NCBI GenBank assembly: GCA_900540935.1 | Contig: UQHW01000005.1 | Span: 28,430 to 92,429 of the forward strand | Source of the DNA: an uncultured Collinsella sp. | GTDB lineage: Bacteria; Actinomycetota; Coriobacteriia; Coriobacteriales; Coriobacteriaceae | DNA length: 64,000 nt | Reading direction: 5' to 3' | Shown here: piece by piece, positions 54,735-63,883 of the stretch | How the letters are laid out: each line of letters begins with the position of its first letter | Numbering within the stretch: the first letter of the stretch is position 1 | Made by a program: the position numbers and the translations under genes | Notes under the pieces: model-generated | The model's database searches: none | Told to the model about the DNA's origin: nothing | The model's input: only the letters and a program-made list of their open reading frames with translations

Positions 54735-56318
54735 ATGGGAAAGAAACTCGATAAGAAGGCCAAGGCCGCCGTGGCAAAGGCTGCCAAGGGCGTCAAGGCT
54801 GCTAAAGTCGACAAGGCCGTCAAAAAGTTCCGCAAACTCGAGGGCAAGCTGTGGACTCGCGAGTACCTGCTCAAGATTGCCGAGTTCGATGGAGCGACGA
54901 TTGCTCCTGCCAACGGCGCTGCCGCCCGTGCCGACGCCATGGGCACGCTTGCCGGCGAACATCACAAGCTACTGACCAGCGAGAAGTCCGTTGAGCTCGT
55001 ACGCTCGTTAGCGCGCGAGACGGTTGCAGGCGGCAAAATCGACGACCCGCAGCTGCTCGACGAGATCCGCGTGCTCGGCCGCGACCAGCGCGAGGCAAGC
55101 GTTATTCCTACCGAGGAGGCCGAAGCCTGGACCAGGCTCACCTGCGAGGCCGACGCCGTGTGGCACAAGGCCAAGACGGCCAACGACTGGGCGAGCTTTG
55201 AGCCCTATGTGGATAGAATCGTCGCCCAACTTAAGCATCAGGCCGAACTCATGGACCCCAAGCGCGACCCATACGACGTTTGGCTCGACCAGTACGAGCG
55301 CGGCCTTTCTGCCGAGAGCTTCGACGCGTTTTGCGAGGAGGTCAAGGCCACGGTCGTGCCGCTCGTGCACGCCATCGGCGAGCGCGGCCAGCAGCCCGAT
55401 GCCGACTTTTTGCACGCCCGCGTGCCCGAGGCCGCCCAGCGCGCCATGAGCTTCGACCTGATGAAGCTCGTCGGCCTGAACCTGGACGACACCACGCTTG
55501 CCTTTACCGAGCACCCGTTTAGCGAGGGCTTTGCCGTGGGTGACGCGCGCATCGCGACACACATCTACGAGGACGATTGCATCTCCAACGTCTACAGCAT
55601 CATCCACGAGGCGGGGCACACCATGTACGAGCTGGGCGTCAATCCCGCCTATGCGCGCACGTGCCTGGAGGGCGGCACCTCCATGGGCATCCACGAGAGC
55701 CAGAGCCGCTTTTTCGAAAACACCGTGGGTCGCAGCCGCGCCTTTATGGGACCGCTGCTCGAGGTGCTGCGCCGCCACGCACCCGAGGTCTACGGCGACG
55801 TCGACGAGGACACGCTCTACCACGCCGTGAACATCGCGCAGCCTTCGCTGATCCGCACCGAGGCCGACGAGCTCACCTATCCGCTGCACGTTATGGTGCG
55901 CTACGAGATCGAGCGCATGCTGTTTGCCGGCGAGGCTACGGCCAAGGACATCCCCGCGCTTTGGAACCGCTTCATGGATGAGTACCTGGGCATTCCCGTT
56001 CCCGACGACACGCACGGCTGCCTACAGGATACGCACTGGAGCGGCGGCTCGTTTGGCTACTTCCCCACCTATGCGCTGGGCAGCGCCTACGACGCCATGT
56101 TTGTGCCGGCCATGTGCCGCGACGGCGTCGACCTTACCGGCGCCTGCGCGAGCGGCGACCTGACACCCGTCCGCGCCTGGCTGGGCGAGCACATTTGGCA
56201 GTGGGGCCGCGCCAAGGACGCGCCGGAGCTCATCAAGGGCGCGTGCGGCATGGCGTTCGATGCCCGCTACTACTGCAGCTACCTGCAGGACAAGTTCACC
56301 ACGCTCTACGAGCTGTAA
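54735..56318 (+). CDS. Peptidase M32 carboxypeptidase (Taq-type)
   Basis: Zinc carboxypeptidase of 527 aa. The active site is IIHEAGHTMYELG with H291-E-x-x-H, followed by the third ligand region SMGIHESQSRFFENTVGRS, both hallmarks of M32. HPFSEGFAVGDARIATHIYE and TYALGSAYDAMF are further family segments. The first 35 residues are an unusual Lys/Ala-rich leader. AAGGA lies eight bases before the ATG. It is divergent from pheST and ends at a terminator. Confidence 0.95.
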   Translation: MGKKLDKKAKAAVAKAAKGVKAAKVDKAVKKFRKLEGKLWTREYLLKIAEFDGATIAPANGAAARADAMGTLAGEHHKLLTSEKSVELVRSLARETVAGGKIDDPQLLDEIRVLGRDQREASVIPTEEAEAWTRLTCEADAVWHKAKTANDWASFEPYVDRIVAQLKHQAELMDPKRDPYDVWLDQYERGLSAESFDAFCEEVKATVVPLVHAIGERGQQPDADFLHARVPEAAQRAMSFDLMKLVGLNLDDTTLAFTEHPFSEGFAVGDARIATHIYEDDCISNVYSIIHEAGHTMYELGVNPAYARTCLEGGTSMGIHESQSRFFENTVGRSRAFMGPLLEVLRRHAPEVYGDVDEDTLYHAVNIAQPSLIRTEADELTYPLHVMVRYEIERMLFAGEATAKDIPALWNRFMDEYLGIPVPDDTHGCLQDTHWSGGSFGYFPTYALGSAYDAMFVPAMCRDGVDLTGACASGDLTPVRAWLGEHIWQWGRAKDAPELIKGACGMAFDARYYCSYLQDKFTTLYEL

Positions 56319-56340
56319 GGCATAACCGACACGCCAACGC

Positions 56341-56383
56341 AAAGGGGACGCCGCGAAACCAATCCGCAGCGTCCCCTTTTTTC
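56341..56383 (+). terminator. Terminator of the M32 carboxypeptidase gene
   Basis: AAAGGGGACGC and GCGTCCCCTTT pair, followed by TTT. It lies 22 bases after the stop codon. Confidence 0.85.
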
Positions 56384-56445
56384 ACCCAATAACTAGGTAC
56401 CCAATGACTAGTTCGTTGACGCTAATGTCTTGGCAACGTCAGCGA

Positions 56446-56544
56446 AAACGGCCCCAAGCGAGCAAGGTGACGTGAAATGAAAGGGCGCTGACCTTCTGGT
56501 CGCGCCCTTGAAATTGAACGTCAGATTGCCGCTTGGGGCCGTTT
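56446..56544. repeat. Nested long palindrome downstream of glmM
   Basis: Three nested stems: AAACGGCCCCAAGCG (56446-56460) with its perfect inverse (56530-56544), TGACGT (56468-56473) with ACGTCA (56518-56523), and an inner AAGGGCGC/GCGCCCTT-type hairpin. On the minus strand the inner hairpin is followed by TTTCATTTC and may terminate glmM. The outer arms make it more than a simple terminator. Confidence 0.7.
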
Positions 56545-56584
56545 GCAGCGTCGAGCAGCTACACGGTTTGGTAAAACCGCGTAG

Positions 56585-57916
56585 CTATAAAGCCTCGAGC
56601 GCGTTGGCGATGCGCTTCATGGCGGCGTCGGCGGCGGCTTGGTCGGGGGCTTCGGCCAGCACGCGGATAACCGACTCGGTTCCGCTCTTGCGCACGAGCA
56701 CGCGGCCCTCGCCTGCCAGCGCAGCCTCGGCCTCGGCGATGGCGTTCTGCACGCCCATGTTCTCGAGCGCGGCGTCCTTGTCCGCCACGTGCACGGCCAC
56801 CTGCGCCTGCGGCAGCAGCTTGCACGGAGCCGTGAGCTGCGAGAGCGTCTCGCGCTCGGCACGAATCACTTCCATCACGCGCAGCGAAGTCATAATGCCG
56901 TCGCCCGTGCGCTCGATATCGCCAAAGATCGTATGGCCCGTCTGCTCGCCGCCCAAGCTGTAACCGCCCTCGCGCATCTTGGCATACACGTGACGGTCGC
57001 CCACGCCACTGGTCACGGCGCTCAGACCGGCAAGCTCCAGCGACTTGACCAGGCCAAAGTTGCTGGCAATCGTCGGCACCACGGTACCGCCCGAAAGGCG
57101 ACCGTGCTTGTTCAGATACACGCCGCACACGTACAGGATCTGGTCGCCGTCTACCACGCGACCGCGCTCATCCACGGCCAGGCAGCGGTCGGCATCGCCA
57201 TCGTAGGCAAAACCCACGTCCAGGCCCTGCTCCACCACATGGCGCTGCAGGCGCTCCATATGCGTGGAGCCGCAGTCAACGTTGATGTTAAAGCCATCGG
57301 GCGCGGCGTTGATCACGCGCACGTCGGCACCGAGCGCGTCAAACACCGGCTTGGCCACCGAAGAAGCCGAGCCGTTGGCGCAGTCGATACCGATCTTGAC
57401 GCCCTGCAGCGAAAAGTTCGCACTTGCAATGAGCGAAGCAATGTAGCGGTTGCGGCCCTGCATGTAGTCCACCGTGGCACCGATGTGGTTGCCCGTGGCC
57501 AGCGGAACTTCGCTCTTGCCATCGATGTAGTCCTCGATGAGCTCCAGCACGTCCTCGTCCATCTTAAAGCCGTCGCTGTTGACGAGCTTAATGCCGTTAT
57601 CGCAAAACGGGTTGTGGCTCGCGCTGATCATGATGCCGCAATCGAAGCAGCCTTCCACAGTCTGATGCGCTACGCCCGGCGTGGGGATCACGTGCAGCAT
57701 ATAGGCGTCCGCACCGCTCGCGACCAGGCCGCTCACCAGCGCCGCCTCGAACATATAACTCGAGCGACGCGTGTCCTTGCCCACGATCACGCGTGCCTTG
57801 CGCTCGCGGTTGGCGCCGTAATACCAGCCCACAAAACGGCCAATCTTATAAGCGTGCTCTACCGTCAGCCCAACGTTGGCCTCACCGCGAAAGCCGTCGG
57901 TGCCAAAGTACTTCAT
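56585..57916 (-). CDS. glmM: Phosphoglucosamine mutase
   Basis: Converts glucosamine-6-phosphate to glucosamine-1-phosphate for peptidoglycan precursors; 443 aa. It starts MKYFGTDGFRGEAN. The phosphoserine loop is MISASHNPFCDNGIK, the metal loop is FAYDGDADRCLAVDE, the sugar loop is GGYSLGGEQTGHTIF, and the phosphate-binding end is VLVRKSGTESVIRVL. The ATG follows AAGGAGAGCGC. It is 83 bases after the DUF4012 gene. Confidence 0.97.
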   Translation of the reverse strand: MKYFGTDGFRGEANVGLTVEHAYKIGRFVGWYYGANRERKARVIVGKDTRRSSYMFEAALVSGLVASGADAYMLHVIPTPGVAHQTVEGCFDCGIMISASHNPFCDNGIKLVNSDGFKMDEDVLELIEDYIDGKSEVPLATGNHIGATVDYMQGRNRYIASLIASANFSLQGVKIGIDCANGSASSVAKPVFDALGADVRVINAAPDGFNINVDCGSTHMERLQRHVVEQGLDVGFAYDGDADRCLAVDERGRVVDGDQILYVCGVYLNKHGRLSGGTVVPTIASNFGLVKSLELAGLSAVTSGVGDRHVYAKMREGGYSLGGEQTGHTIFGDIERTGDGIMTSLRVMEVIRAERETLSQLTAPCKLLPQAQVAVHVADKDAALENMGVQNAIAEAEAALAGEGRVLVRKSGTESVIRVLAEAPDQAAADAAMKRIANALEAL

Positions 57917-57999
57917 GCGCTCTCCTTACAAAATAGGGGCGAACAGATTGCCTGTCCGCCCCAAAATGGTACTCGATTATCTGCGCTACCAGAAAAACC

Positions 58000-60312
58000 C
58001 TACGCCGACGCGCTGTCGCGAGCCGCCTGGCATGTAGGAGTCTGACGCAGCGTAAGCGGCTTGTCCCCCGCCTCGGCCGACGTGGTCAGCGTATACGTGA
58101 TCGTCGTCGTCTCGCCAGCATGCAGGTCAACGGTGCCCGAATAGAAGGGGATTCCATGCCACGTGGCGGCGCCAAGACCAAACTGGGTGCCCTCGACGGT
58201 CAGATCAGTAATGTTGCCGCCCGTCGGGGCAAACAACGAGACATTCAGACGCTCGTCGTCACGCGCGGCATCGGGTGCGCTCGCCGCAACGTAGTCGGGC
58301 AGCTTGCCAGCCTCCTCCTGCGTCATGATGTTCGTCAGGGCAACGGTGATGCGATACGAGCAAGCGCCGTCGCCGTTCTTCACGCCCTGACCAATCTGCG
58401 TATCGGCGTTCAGATACCAGTCGAGCTTGGAGAAGCTCAGGTTGTTAAAGTAGACACCAGCAACGGGATCTTCACTCGGGTCATCCGGATCGGGCAGTGA
58501 GGCGTCGATGTTCATCTCCTTGATAGCGTTCTGCTCATCATCGTTTCTCATCCACGCGATCAGGCGGCCCTCTTCGGCACCGCGCTCAACGGCGCTGACA
58601 AGCTTCGTAACATCGACATCGCCGATACCGCCAAGGATCTTGTCGAAGGCAGCGCTGGCGACGGATGCAAAGATGCCGTCCGACTCCTCGACCGGATAGT
58701 TCCAGTACACATCGTGCATGAGGACCTTTGCGGCGTTGGTGCCGTCGACAACCGTTCCGTCGGGCAGTGACACGTTACCGACCAGGCCCAGCAGATACTG
58801 CAGGAACACCGGGTCGATACCGATGACGCCATCAACGTCCTGTCCATACTGGGACTTCCACAGCGCGGCGACACGCTGCGAGTTGCGGGGCCAATCAGGC
58901 GAATAGGTATTGCCCGAGTTGTACAGGTTGCTGTGGTTGCCGAACAGCGCCTCATCCTCTTCGTCGACGCTCTCGACTGCCTCATCCTCGCTGAGTCCAA
59001 TGCGGGGAACAAACTCGCCAATCGACATCTGGCCGTCAGTGACCGAAATCAGGCCCTGCGAACCGCCAAAGCCGCCGCAAGCACGAATCTCGACGTTGTT
59101 CATGGCGTACATAAGGTAGTTGCGCGTCTGGCCGTTGGCGCCGAGCATCTGGGGAAGGACGGGGGCGACCTTCTCCGCCGCGTCAACCGCACCGTTGAGG
59201 GTGGCAAAGCCGTCCTTGGCCTTATCGACCAGCTCGGTCACCTGGGAAATATGAGTATCGCCAATGCCCTGGACCTTCTCGTTGGCGCTCTTGAACACCT
59301 TCGAGCTGCTGGAAAGCGAATCGGCGACCGCCTGCAGCGCGGACACGTTAATCATGCCGTCCTGGAACAGCTTGCCGGGCGTGGCCTGCGAAAGGTTGTC
59401 GGCCATGGGAACCAGCGCGTTGCTCGAGACATCGGACAGGGCGTCGATCATGGTGCGGGCTGCGTTGATGTCACTGCCATACACCGGGATAAACGATGCC
59501 GCCGTCCACAGCGGGCTCGAGGTCTCCGCCTTCATGCTGTCGCAGAGCTCATCGATCTTCTTCGCGTCGTCAGGCAGCGTCGAAAAATCGCCCGACGTGA
59601 CCTTGTCCTTAAGGCCACCGACGATCTCGACAGCCTCCTTCGCTTCGCTCTTTACGGTCTTTGCCGAGTTAAGCAGCATAAAGCCGCTTGCGCCAAGCGC
59701 AACGAGAAGCACCGCGACTACAACGGCAATAATGGCGCCGGTGTGACGCTTTTTGCGCTCGCCCTTGCGATGGCGATGACGGACCAGACCGTCAGAGGTC
59801 GAACTCGGCGAAGCGTCGCCACCGTAGTTCAAGCCAAAATCGTAATAATCTTCCTTGGAACCCGAGCCCGCAAACTCGGCACCGTTATCATCCAGGCGGG
59901 CGAACGTGCCAGTCTCGGAGGCGCCGGTGTAAATCGTGCCAAGGTTACCCGTAAGCCCCGCGCCACCGGCAGAGGGAGTATTGTTGGCGGCCTTGTCGGC
60001 ATTAACGTTGCCGGCGGCATTCGCGGCGTTGGCAGCACCTGCGTTGTTCGCGGGTACCGAAGGAGCCCCGCTCGGCTGCGACGTGGAGGTTGCACCACCC
60101 GCAAAGACATTCCCTCTTGCACGGCCGGTCTTTTTTGCCTTTTGAGACTGCTCGTACAGAGCGGTAAACATCGCTGTCTCGCCCGGGGACACGCGCTTAC
60201 CGGAACCGCCCTGTCCAGCGCCGCCCGGCGTGCCGGCCTTACCAGCCCCGTTCGGACGCGGCGGAACTGCAGGACGGCCGCTATCGCTGCCCTTAAAGTG
60301 ATTACCAGCCAT
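58000..60312 (-). CDS. DUF4012 cell-surface protein
   Basis: A 770-aa protein. The first 190 residues are low-complexity and Gly/Pro/Ala/Asn-rich, presumably cytoplasmic, and are followed by a basic stretch (RHRHRKGERKKRHTG) and one membrane helix (AIIAVVVAVLLVALGASGFM). The large outer part matches DUF4012: NYLMYAMNNVEIRACGGFGG, GVIGIDPVFLQYLLGLVG and WNYPVEESD. Actinobacterial DUF4012 proteins are often linked to surface polysaccharides, but the role is unproven. The ATG at 60312 has GAGG eight bases upstream; the frame to 60339 is not used. Confidence 0.87.
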   Translation of the reverse strand: MAGNHFKGSDSGRPAVPPRPNGAGKAGTPGGAGQGGSGKRVSPGETAMFTALYEQSQKAKKTGRARGNVFAGGATSTSQPSGAPSVPANNAGAANAANAAGNVNADKAANNTPSAGGAGLTGNLGTIYTGASETGTFARLDDNGAEFAGSGSKEDYYDFGLNYGGDASPSSTSDGLVRHRHRKGERKKRHTGAIIAVVVAVLLVALGASGFMLLNSAKTVKSEAKEAVEIVGGLKDKVTSGDFSTLPDDAKKIDELCDSMKAETSSPLWTAASFIPVYGSDINAARTMIDALSDVSSNALVPMADNLSQATPGKLFQDGMINVSALQAVADSLSSSSKVFKSANEKVQGIGDTHISQVTELVDKAKDGFATLNGAVDAAEKVAPVLPQMLGANGQTRNYLMYAMNNVEIRACGGFGGSQGLISVTDGQMSIGEFVPRIGLSEDEAVESVDEEDEALFGNHSNLYNSGNTYSPDWPRNSQRVAALWKSQYGQDVDGVIGIDPVFLQYLLGLVGNVSLPDGTVVDGTNAAKVLMHDVYWNYPVEESDGIFASVASAAFDKILGGIGDVDVTKLVSAVERGAEEGRLIAWMRNDDEQNAIKEMNIDASLPDPDDPSEDPVAGVYFNNLSFSKLDWYLNADTQIGQGVKNGDGACSYRITVALTNIMTQEEAGKLPDYVAASAPDAARDDERLNVSLFAPTGGNITDLTVEGTQFGLGAATWHGIPFYSGTVDLHAGETTTITYTLTTSAEAGDKPLTLRQTPTCQAARDSASA

Positions 60313-60461
60313 AAAGAAATCCTCGCAATTGAGTCGCAATGAAAAAGTCCATAACGTTACTAGTTTATGGCATTTTGAGCATCGACAGCTAAACTCCAGA
60401 CACGGACATCAATTGGCGAAAATGCGGCACAACACCTTTTCCGTCTTGGCAGCGGCGCCAG

Positions 60462-61484
60462 CTACACCGTGAGGAACATCATCACGATGATCATGGCAAA
60501 GCCGATAAGGTCGGTCGGCAAAAACACCGTGCCCAGCATAACGGCGCTGGTGATGGTCGCCGAGACGGGCTCCACGGTTCCGATGAGACTCGCACGCACC
60601 GAGCCGATGTCCTTAACGCCCTGCATATAGAGCATGTAAGCAAAAAACGAGCCGATAACCACGAACACCGCGAGCGCCTCGACGCCGGCAGCGTCGAGTG
60701 CCGGCACATGCGCCCAGGGCTGCACGAAGACACATGAGATCACGCCCGCCGTGAGCATTGCCGAGCCCGTGACGATGGGGCTGCCGTATTCGGGCAGGAT
60801 CTTGGCGGGAATCACCGCCATACACGCGGCGCTGACCGCACACATAAGACCTGCTGCCAGGCCAAGCGGCGAGATATTCAGGCTGGTGGGGTCGCCGCCG
60901 GTGGCGATTAAAAAGGTTCCACCCAGAGCCAGGCCAATGCCGATGACTTCGCGAGTACGCGGCATGCGGCGATCGATCACGCAGGTGTAGCCCATGATGA
61001 TAACGAGCTGCAGGCACTGGAGCACCGTCGCGGTTCCGGCGTTCGTCAGGCGCACGGCCGAAAGATAGCAAAACTGGTTGAACAGCAGGCCAAAGGCGGT
61101 AAAGAGCAGCAGCTGCTTGCGATCGGCGGGTGTGGTCCAAAGCTTGACCAGGCGTGCGCGGTCGCGCGTGACAACCACAGCCATAAAGAGCAGGCCGGCG
61201 AGAATCTGACGCACGCTCATAAGCCACAGGGTGTCGACGTGGTAGGTATCGAACAGAAAGCTCGCGCTGGTGCCCGAGAAGCCCCAAAACGAACCGCCCA
61301 CCAGCGTAGCCAAGACGCCCGTGATCATCTTGCGCGTCGAAGCGCTGTTCAGGCGATTGCGCCATGCACGGCGGGTGCTACGGCTGAGCTCGTCGGTGCC
61401 CTCGGGCACATCAATGTTCGATATATCGGTCATCGGCACCGAAGCCCCTGCGCCTTCGACCTGCTCGGCACACTCTTTGCTCAT
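60462..61484 (-). CDS. EamA/DMT-family transporter
   Basis: A 340-aa membrane protein with a 50-residue soluble N-terminal tail and about ten transmembrane helices in two EamA repeats. Repeat 1 includes LVGGSFWGFSGTSASFLFDT and TNAGTATVLQCLQLVIIM; repeat 2 includes GSVRASLIGTVEPVSATITS, the conserved EamA segment. Substrates of this drug/metabolite superfamily vary, so none is assigned. The ATG has GGGGGAG upstream. It is a single-gene unit. Confidence 0.9.
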   Translation of the reverse strand: MSKECAEQVEGAGASVPMTDISNIDVPEGTDELSRSTRRAWRNRLNSASTRKMITGVLATLVGGSFWGFSGTSASFLFDTYHVDTLWLMSVRQILAGLLFMAVVVTRDRARLVKLWTTPADRKQLLLFTAFGLLFNQFCYLSAVRLTNAGTATVLQCLQLVIIMGYTCVIDRRMPRTREVIGIGLALGGTFLIATGGDPTSLNISPLGLAAGLMCAVSAACMAVIPAKILPEYGSPIVTGSAMLTAGVISCVFVQPWAHVPALDAAGVEALAVFVVIGSFFAYMLYMQGVKDIGSVRASLIGTVEPVSATITSAVMLGTVFLPTDLIGFAMIIVMMFLTV

Positions 61485-61715
61485 TCCACTCCCCCGAAAC
61501 AGCCTGGAAACAATTCGGCTTACCTTACCACGGCGAAGGCATCAGCTGGAGGCTTGTCCGCTTATCGGTAGGACAATTCCGCAGGCGTCTTTCCATAGCT
61601 CGATACCGCAATGGCCTTGCATTATGCGACAGCCAAATCGCGGCAGCAGGCTCTTTTGAAATGGATATGACAAAGCCCCCGAATTCCACAATGTAAGCGA
61701 TTTTTAAAAATGTTC

Positions 61716-61744
61716 TTGCCACCGAGTTCAGGCTCCGTTATATT
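61716..61744 (+). promoter_or_regulatory. Promoter of tRNA-Val
   Basis: TTGCCA and TATATT are 17 bases apart, with the -10 about 30 bases before the tRNA. Confidence 0.7.
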
Positions 61745-61773
61745 ATCCCTTGCGCGCTTGCGCACCCTTGATC

Positions 61774-61848
61774 GGGCGTTTAGCTCAGGGGGAGAGCGCT
61801 TCCCTGACACGGAAGAGGTCAGAAGTTCAAATCTTCTAACGCCCACCA
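61774..61848 (+). tRNA. tRNA-Val (GAC)
   Basis: A 75-base tRNA with CCA encoded. The acceptor GGGCGTT pairs with AACGCCC, discriminator A. The anticodon loop CTGACAC presents GAC. The T-arm is AAGTTCAAATCTT. Confidence 0.97.
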
Positions 61849-61856
61849 AATGTTCG

Positions 61857-61892
61857 CAGCTCAGAGACTATGTCTCTGGGCTGTTTTGTTTT
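61857..61892 (+). terminator. Terminator of tRNA-Val
   Basis: CAGCTCAGAGAC and GTCTCTGGGCTG pair (one wobble) around TAT and are followed by TTTTGTTTT, eight bases after the tRNA. Confidence 0.92.
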
Positions 61893-62089
61893 ATGTCGCC
61901 AAATCCGCTGGCAGTTCCAACCGCCCAAGCAACCACCCCGCCCATGCACAAAACCGCGTCAATAGCCACCGAGGCCGAGACCAACGCGTCTCGAACCCAT
62001 CCGAGCCGCAACTTCTCGACAAAACGCCGCGATGTCTGCGCCCTGCGGTATCCTTGAGCCACTTGCACCTGCAGCACCAAGGAGCCGCC

Positions 62090-62776
62090 ATGCGCACCGA
62101 GCTCGATGTCCCCTTTTCGCACAAAGAAGAAGCCAAGGCGCTGGGCGCCAAATGGGACCGGACCAAGAAGATCTGGTATGTACCCAGCGGCGTCAACCCC
62201 GAGCCCTTTGCCGAGTGGCTGCCCGGTGTTGACCGATCCGACCCCTCAGCGCCGTATATATATCTAGTACTGGGCAAGCGCGAGTGCTGGAAGTGTCACA
62301 AAGAGACCTCGGTCGCGGCCTTCGGCATTCCCTATCGAACCGATAACGACGAGAGCATCGCCATCGCGCACGCGCCCAACGAAGCCAGGTACATTGCCAT
62401 CGACACGGCCAACGCCAACGCACTCGCCATCGTGCCCGCTCTTGGCTGCGTGCCGGGCGAGATCCGCGACTACCTTCATAAGCGCTGCGGCTACAAGCCC
62501 GTAGGCGCGCGAGCCTCCAAAGCCCCGTCGCTCGGCAACACGTGCACCAGTTGCGACGCGCTGCAAGGCAGCCGCTATCTGTTCGAGGAGCCCTCGTCCC
62601 CGTTTGCCCTCACTGCCATCAACAAGCTGCCGGCACTGGAGTTTATACGCGTCGAAGTTGCCGGCGTCTTTGGCGTCCCGGCCACGCATACCGACTTTGA
62701 CCAGGCGCTCTTTACCTGGGCACGCGACCATCACGCCGAGTTCCACAAGCAACTCGGTGAGGGGATTTATTTGTAG
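62090..62776 (+). CDS. DUF5710-like protein with two CxxC motifs
   Basis: A 228-aa protein. The first 35 residues (ELDVPFSHKEEAKALGAKWD, then KIWYVPSG) match DUF5710, a small domain also found at the ends of plasmid primases and other DNA-linked proteins. CWKC (about residue 65) and CTSC (about residue 148) suggest one zinc site. The remainder is not recognised. The ATG at 62090 has AAGGAG six bases upstream; the frame upstream to 61850 crosses the tRNA-Val terminator and is rejected. Confidence 0.75.
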   Translation: MRTELDVPFSHKEEAKALGAKWDRTKKIWYVPSGVNPEPFAEWLPGVDRSDPSAPYIYLVLGKRECWKCHKETSVAAFGIPYRTDNDESIAIAHAPNEARYIAIDTANANALAIVPALGCVPGEIRDYLHKRCGYKPVGARASKAPSLGNTCTSCDALQGSRYLFEEPSSPFALTAINKLPALEFIRVEVAGVFGVPATHTDFDQALFTWARDHHAEFHKQLGEGIYL

Positions 62777-62813
62777 AGGCAAAAGACACTCACAGCCAAC
62801 TCCTCCGCATCAC

Positions 62814-63098
62814 CTATCCCTCGTCGCCGGCGTCGTACACGATATCGAGGCCACAAACAGGGCATTTCTCCGGATACACCGGCATATGAACGCCTGTCCG
62901 TTTTCTCACTTCGTCGCTGAGTCTGTCGCGCGCATCGATAAACCGAATGTCGAGACACGGTATTTGCGAGCCGCAGCAAGGGCAGGTGACGACAAACGAC
63001 CCGCAATCAACCTCTACGCTCGGAAACATATTGTTGTCTATAAGGGCACACGGCAGTTTTCCGTACTTCCCCATCGCAATATCGCCTCGCCAGCTCAT
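62814..63098 (-). CDS. Small double zinc-ribbon-like protein
   Basis: A 94-aa protein with CPCCGSQIPC in the middle and CPVCGLDIVYD near the end, giving four or more Cys ligands as in a zinc ribbon. It begins MSWRGDIAMGKYGKLPCALI. The ATG at 63098 has GGGGAG five bases upstream; the longer frame to 63170 has no site. The family is not recognised. Confidence 0.65.
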   Translation of the reverse strand: MSWRGDIAMGKYGKLPCALIDNNMFPSVEVDCGSFVVTCPCCGSQIPCLDIRFIDARDRLSDEVRKRTGVHMPVYPEKCPVCGLDIVYDAGDEG

Positions 63099-63220
63099 AC
63101 ACGCTCCCCTCTCGCTATACAAATCAGGAAGAGCATGCACCGGCGGGCGGGCGCGAGATTGCATCGCCACGCGATCCGATCAAACAACACGATCGTCAAA
63201 GAATGCCAAAGCCAAATACG

Positions 63221-63883
63221 CTAATTCGGCAGAAGCCCCGCCTTTTCACGCTTCTTTTCCGAGCGATCGAACTCAATGCGATGGGCCTCAAGAAACACCG
63301 TATCGGGTCGCCACTGACGCTCATTCGGCTGCCTTAGCGTCGCGCCCGCAAAGGAAGCGTAGTCGGTCTTATCCAGCAGGTACGATCCGCACAGCCGATA
63401 TTCGCCGCAAACAGGCTCAAACGAAATCAGGTGAGCATCAAATAGGGAATGAAGATCGCGCCGAAGCAGAATACCGTTGCTGGCAACCTGCGATTTGGGT
63501 CCCGAGTAATTCTCGATATGTGCAGCCTCCAGAGCTTCGCTGACGCCGCAGTCCGACACCGCGCAACGGCCATCATAGGCGGCAACGAGCTGCTTGCGGA
63601 ACCATTGCTGCCCCAATCGCTCGCGCCTTAACGCATAGCGGACCTTTTCGTCGTCGGTCACACCCTGTCCGGCAAACTCAATATCGACGGGTATGTGCTT
63701 CAGATAACTCATGTCGGGCGCAAAACGAGGGTCCGGTCCGCCTTTATGAACAGGACCGTGCAGAACAAACCATCCGTTTTCGGGCTCGAACCGCTCAACA
63801 AACGCAAGGCCGAGCACCTTATAGCCCACCTCGGTTGCAAATATGACTCCGACTGGGACGCCACATTCCATGCAGTTGAGCAT
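63221..63883 (-). CDS. HNH endonuclease-like protein
   Basis: A 220-aa protein. The C-terminal half holds an HNH_2-type module: CAVSDCGVSEALEAAHIENY, then NGILLRRDLHSLFDAHLISF, with the conserved AHI, Asn-Gly-Ile and D-x-H-x-L-F-D pattern. The N-terminal part, with CMECGVPVGVIF, may bind a partner or DNA. Such proteins occur in restriction and mobile-element settings, but no methylase is adjacent. The ATG at 63883 has no clear ribosome site and the frame stays open about 20 codons upstream without a start. Confidence 0.75.
   Translation of the reverse strand: MLNCMECGVPVGVIFATEVGYKVLGLAFVERFEPENGWFVLHGPVHKGGPDPRFAPDMSYLKHIPVDIEFAGQGVTDDEKVRYALRRERLGQQWFRKQLVAAYDGRCAVSDCGVSEALEAAHIENYSGPKSQVASNGILLRRDLHSLFDAHLISFEPVCGEYRLCGSYLLDKTDYASFAGATLRQPNERQWRPDTVFLEAHRIEFDRSEKKREKAGLLPN

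Noticed and set aside
51809..54754. Long plus-strand frames antisense to pheT and pheS
   Set aside because: Shadows of the synthetase genes; one also runs through the T-box.
61850..62089. Upstream extension of the DUF5710-like protein
   Set aside because: It begins inside the tRNA-Val terminator; the ribosome site is at 62080.
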